64,000 nucleotides of DNA from Mannheimia sp. USDA-ARS-USMARC-1261. Its GTDB lineage: Bacteria > Pseudomonadota > Gammaproteobacteria > Enterobacterales > Pasteurellaceae. Under the pieces are notes generated by a model that did not search any database, was not told where the DNA came from, and saw nothing but the letters and a program-made list of their open reading frames with translations. The first letter of the stretch is position 1. Every line of letters starts with the position of its first letter. The translations under genes and the position numbers were made by a program. The DNA lies in NCBI RefSeq assembly GCF_000521605.1, contig NZ_CP006942.1, positions 62,001 to 126,000 on the forward strand, read 5' to 3'. Shown here one piece after another: positions 61,402 through 64,000 of the stretch.

Positions 61402-62050
61402 ATTTGGCCTTCCTTACTCTGTTTTCAAAATGACGGACCAGAAGCGATATTGGTAGCAAGATAATTAAATAAGCAATGAATAGCATAAATAACGCTTCGT
61501 TGGTTTTGTAATCCATACCAATAATATCTTTAGTAACAAATAATAATTCTGCTACGGCGATAGCACTAATAACAGAGGTTTCTTTAATTAAAAAGAGTAC
61601 ATTTGCCCCAATGGCTGGAATAGATACTGCCCACGCTTGTGGGAAAATAACATATCGGAAGATTTGGTAAGGTTTTAAGCCGATAGATTTTGCAGCCTCT
61701 GTTTGCCCTTTGGGAATAGCTTGTAAACCGGCTCGTAGGCTTTCTGCCATATAACTAGAACCCAGAAAAACTAAAGCGATTACACCACAAGTGAAGCCGT
61801 CCCACTTAATCCCTATTTTCGGTAAGCCATAGTAAAGGAAAAAGAGTTGAATGAGCAAAGGCGTATTACGAGAGAGCTCTATATAACCTTTTGCAATACT
61901 ATCAAGCGGTCGTATTTTGTAAGTAGTAATAACGGCAACAATCAACCCGAAAAAGAGAGAAAGGGAAATTCCCCAAAACGAGAGTTGCAGGGTAAGCCAA
62001 GCTGCATCTAAAAATTTGGGGATACTGTTATAAATATAAGTCCAATTCAT
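61391..62050 (-). CDS. Amino acid ABC transporter permease 1
   Basis: This protein of 219 residues is the partner permease, with SIPKFLDAAWLTLQLSFWGI at the N-terminus and the EAA loop AGLQAIPKGQTEAAKSIGLK. Five or six membrane helices are visible. It starts the transcript read toward the tetronate cassette. A short USS core lies in the codons for RPLDS near residue 48. Together the permeases need an ATPase, probably the one at 52191. Confidence 0.88.
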   Translation of the reverse strand: MNWTYIYNSIPKFLDAAWLTLQLSFWGISLSLFFGLIVAVITTYKIRPLDSIAKGYIELSRNTPLLIQLFFLYYGLPKIGIKWDGFTCGVIALVFLGSSYMAESLRAGLQAIPKGQTEAAKSIGLKPYQIFRYVIFPQAWAVSIPAIGANVLFLIKETSVISAIAVAELLFVTKDIIGMDYKTNEALFMLFIAYLIILLPISLLVRHFENRVRKAKYGV

Positions 62051-62146
62051 ATTGCATAAACATTTTGGAGATAATGAAGGCTATTGTGTGAGAAGTAAAA
62101 TAAAAAGGGAAAGAATTAGAACTACTTTTTTATAGAGATTAGTTAT

Positions 62147-62180
62147 AAAAAAATCAGCACATTGCTGTGCTGATTTTTTA
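62147..62180. terminator. Terminator downstream of ulaF
   Basis: TCAGCACA pairs perfectly with TGTGCTGA across TTGC, flanked by a run of A on one side and a run of T on the other. It can act on both strands; on the minus strand it ends the ulaE-ulaF transcript before the permease gene. Confidence 0.85.
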
Positions 62181-62187
62181 GTTTGAA

Positions 62188-62907
62188 TTATTGACCATAG
62201 TAAGCATTTTTACCGTGTTTGCGGAGATAGTGCTTATCTAACAATTCTTGCTGCATTGGCTCGATATCCGGGCGAACTTGGTGGCTGATAAAATTCATAT
62301 AGGCAACTTCTTCTAGCACAACTGAATTATGCACCGCATCGTGTCCGTTTTTACCCCAAGTGAATGGACCGTGTGAATGCACTAATACGCCCGGAATAGC
62401 AGTTGGCTCAATACCACGAGTACGGAAAGTTTCCACAATTACACGCCCCGTTTCTAACTCATATCCGCCCGCAATTTCTTCAGGAGTCATTTTACGTGTA
62501 CAAGGAATTGCACCGTAGAAATAATCACCTTGTGTTGTACCGAGTGCTAACAGATCTTTACCTGCTTGAGCCCAACCCACAGCGTTGCGTGAATGCGTAT
62601 GTACTACGCCGCCAATATCTGTAAATTCACGATAAAGTTCTAAGTGAGTTTCTGTGTCCGAAGATGGCTTTTTATCGCCATATACACGGTTGCCTTGTAA
62701 ATCAACAAGCACAATATCTTCAACCGTCATTGCATCATATTCAACACCTGATGGTTTTATAGCAACCAAGCCTGTTTCACGGTCAATTTCACTTACATTG
62801 CCCCAAGTGAAAGTAACTAAACCGTGTTTTGGTAATTCTAAATTTGCTGTTAAAACACGTTCTCTTAATGCTTGTAATGCCGGTGTTAATTCGGTTAATT
62901 GAGTCAT
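62188..62907 (-). CDS. ulaF: L-ribulose-5-phosphate 4-epimerase
   Basis: This zinc enzyme of 239 residues converts L-ribulose 5-phosphate to D-xylulose 5-phosphate. Class II aldolase motifs are visible: [32 protein letters not shown] and the metal site [16 protein letters not shown]. AraD, SgbE and UlaF are close homologues; the name follows from the neighbouring ulaE and the absence of arabinose genes. It overlaps ulaE by 4 bases (ATGA). Confidence 0.92.
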   Translation of the reverse strand: MTQLTELTPALQALRERVLTANLELPKHGLVTFTWGNVSEIDRETGLVAIKPSGVEYDAMTVEDIVLVDLQGNRVYGDKKPSSDTETHLELYREFTDIGGVVHTHSRNAVGWAQAGKDLLALGTTQGDYFYGAIPCTRKMTPEEIAGGYELETGRVIVETFRTRGIEPTAIPGVLVHSHGPFTWGKNGHDAVHNSVVLEEVAYMNFISHQVRPDIEPMQQELLDKHYLRKHGKNAYYGQ

Positions 62908-63764
62908 AGCGTGAAGCCCCCTTCTGTCATTTTTTGTTCAATCCAACGGCGAGCATTAATAATCTCAGCGATTGGCTCTTCTGCTTTTTCTGTCCACATT
63001 TCGATTAAAAATGCACCACGATAATTTAATTCAGCCAGCGTTCTAAAGCAAGCAACAAAATCTACACAGCCATCACCGAACGGCACATCACGGAATTGTC
63101 CTTTGCAAGTTTCAGTTACTTTGTAGGTATCTTTCAAGTGGATTGCTGAAATTTTATCCATTCCTAATTTAAGTTCTTCCGCTACGTTATCATTCCACGC
63201 AGAGAGATTACCTAAATCAGGATACACCGTAAACCAAGGAGATTTGATAATATCGTCCCATTTTTTCCAGCGAGTGATGGAACTCATAAATTTGGTATCC
63301 ATAATTTCCACTGCAATAGTAACTTGGTTGCTTGCCGCAAGCTCTACAGCCCACTCTAAGCCTTCTTGGAAGCGTTGGATCGTACCTTCGTCTTGCTCTT
63401 CATAATAAACATCATAGCCGGCAAGCTGAATGGTGCGAATGCCGAGATCAACTGCTAATTGGATAGCCTTTTCCATAATCTCATAGGCTTTTTGACGCGT
63501 TGCTTCATCACGAGAACCGAATGGGAAACGGCGATGCCCTGATAAGCACATTGATGGAATAGTTACACCCGTATTAATGATCGTTTTCACTAATTTAATA
63601 CGCTCTTTTTTGCTCCAATCAAGGCGGGCGAGGCGTTCGTCCGTTTCGTCAATCGACATTTCCACAAAGTCAAAACCGCAGACTTTAGCGATGGAAAGTC
63701 TATCTTGCCACGAAATATTTTTTGGCAAGGCTTTTTCGTAAATACCGAGTTTGTGTTTTCTCAT
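62904..63764 (-). CDS. ulaE: L-xylulose-5-phosphate 3-epimerase
   Basis: This protein of 286 residues is a TIM-barrel epimerase that converts L-xylulose 5-phosphate to L-ribulose 5-phosphate. It starts [20 protein letters not shown] and has metal-ligand segments [13 protein letters not shown] and [13 protein letters not shown]. coli UlaE (284) and SgbU (286) have the same length. The decarboxylase UlaD/SgbH that makes its substrate is not in this window. GGGAAAACT precedes the ATG. Confidence 0.92.
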   Translation of the reverse strand: MRKHKLGIYEKALPKNISWQDRLSIAKVCGFDFVEMSIDETDERLARLDWSKKERIKLVKTIINTGVTIPSMCLSGHRRFPFGSRDEATRQKAYEIMEKAIQLAVDLGIRTIQLAGYDVYYEEQDEGTIQRFQEGLEWAVELAASNQVTIAVEIMDTKFMSSITRWKKWDDIIKSPWFTVYPDLGNLSAWNDNVAEELKLGMDKISAIHLKDTYKVTETCKGQFRDVPFGDGCVDFVACFRTLAELNYRGAFLIEMWTEKAEEPIAEIINARRWIEQKMTEGGFTL

Positions 63765-63806
63765 AGTTTTCCCTAAGGTTGATTTTTATTGTATAGAAAG
63801 AGTACA

Positions 63807-63854
63807 GCAAGCGGTGTGATTTTTGCAAAATTTTGCCGAAATCAGACCGCTTGT
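63807..63854. repeat. Inverted USS pair between ulaE and the DeoR gene
   Basis: GCAAGCGGTGTGATTTTTGC at 63807 faces CAGACCGCTTGT ending at 63854, and the cores touch the stop codon of the upstream DeoR gene. It can serve as its terminator. Confidence 0.75.
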
Positions 63855-64000
63855 TATGCCAAAATAATTTCTAATCCTTTTGCCTTTAATTCTTGAATAA
63901 TTGCGGGGTCGGCTTCTTTGCCGGTGATCAGCAAATCGATTTTATCAAATTCTTTGAATAACATTCCGACTTTTTTGCCGAGCTTGGTGCTGTCCATTAG
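63854..64000 (-). CDS. DeoR-family regulator, C-terminal part (UlaR-like)
   Basis: The last 48 residues of a DeoR-type regulator are visible: LMDSTKLGKKVGMLFKEFDK then IDLLITGKEADPAIIQELK and LEIILA before TAA at 63856-63854. The SxKxGK motif and final strand are those of the sugar-phosphate sensor domain. It is upstream of ulaE in the same direction, so it may be UlaR or SgbR. The N-terminus lies beyond the window. Confidence 0.8.
   Translation of the reverse strand, partial: LMDSTKLGKKVGMLFKEFDKIDLLITGKEADPAIIQELKAKGLEIILA

Overview
The window looks like a Pasteurellaceae chromosome of the Actinobacillus pleuropneumoniae / Mannheimia branch. The main sign is the very frequent 9-mer ACAAGCGGT and its complement ACCGCTTGT, often in inverted pairs between genes. 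This is the core of the Apl-type DNA uptake signal sequence (USS). AT-rich codon use and close gene-by-gene resemblance to H. influenzae and A. pleuropneumoniae clusters agree with this. The species cannot be fixed from the sequence, although a complete tna operon predicts an indole-positive organism. No rRNA, tRNA, CRISPR array or prophage was seen.

Layout. 0.4-6.2 kb: sorbitol PTS operon (srlA-srlE-srlB-srlD-gutM, an extra HAD phosphatase, srlR, gutQ). 6.2-10.1 kb: mannitol operon mtlA-mtlD-mtlR between two copies of a small dispersed inverted repeat. 10.3-12.2 kb: an SLC13-type permease with RCK_C domains. 12.4-18.4 kb: 2,3-diketo-L-gulonate operon yiaKLMNO-lyxK (TRAP transporter, reductase, kinase). 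18.4-33.3 kb: a group 2 (ABC-dependent) capsule locus. It has kpsS and kpsC, a galactofuranose-type synthesis region (glf, two GlfT-like glycosyltransferases, three tandem paralogues of unknown function) and the export genes cpxDCBA. The whole locus lies between two copies of a 54-bp direct repeat, and the left copy is split by an IS256-like element. 33.4-34.5 kb: a DUF883/YqjE-type envelope trio. 34.6-37.6 kb: tnaC-tnaA-tnaB. 37.7-42.3 kb: divergent glpD and glpT-glpQ. 42.3-46.6 kb: afuABC, a sugar-phosphate/ferric-type ABC importer. 46.8-48.4 kb: a MarR regulator with an ABC membrane protein, and a small lipoprotein. 48.5-51.2 kb: a DeoR regulator and glmS. 51.3-62.1 kb: a CjaA-like amino-acid ABC transporter whose four genes are split by a complete tetronate catabolic cassette (gntP-type permease, denD, otnI, otnC, otnK, ltnD and a divergent DeoR regulator) plus a decayed esterase gene. 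62.2-64 kb: ulaF and ulaE, then the end of another DeoR regulator.

The theme is carbon scavenging under catabolite control. Seven exact TGTGA-N6-TCACA CRP sites precede srlA, mtlA (two), tnaC, glpT/glpD, afuA and ltnD. In front of srlA, afuA and ltnD the site is centred 41.5 bp upstream of the predicted start of transcription. The yia/lyxK cluster and the ula pair encode the two ends of one pathway (diketogulonate to D-xylulose 5-phosphate), but the decarboxylase joining them is not in the window. The points most worth following are the repeat-flanked capsule locus, the three paralogous capsule proteins with a shared C-terminal tail, the cassette that splits an ABC operon, and the IS transposase with a one-base homopolymer frameshift.
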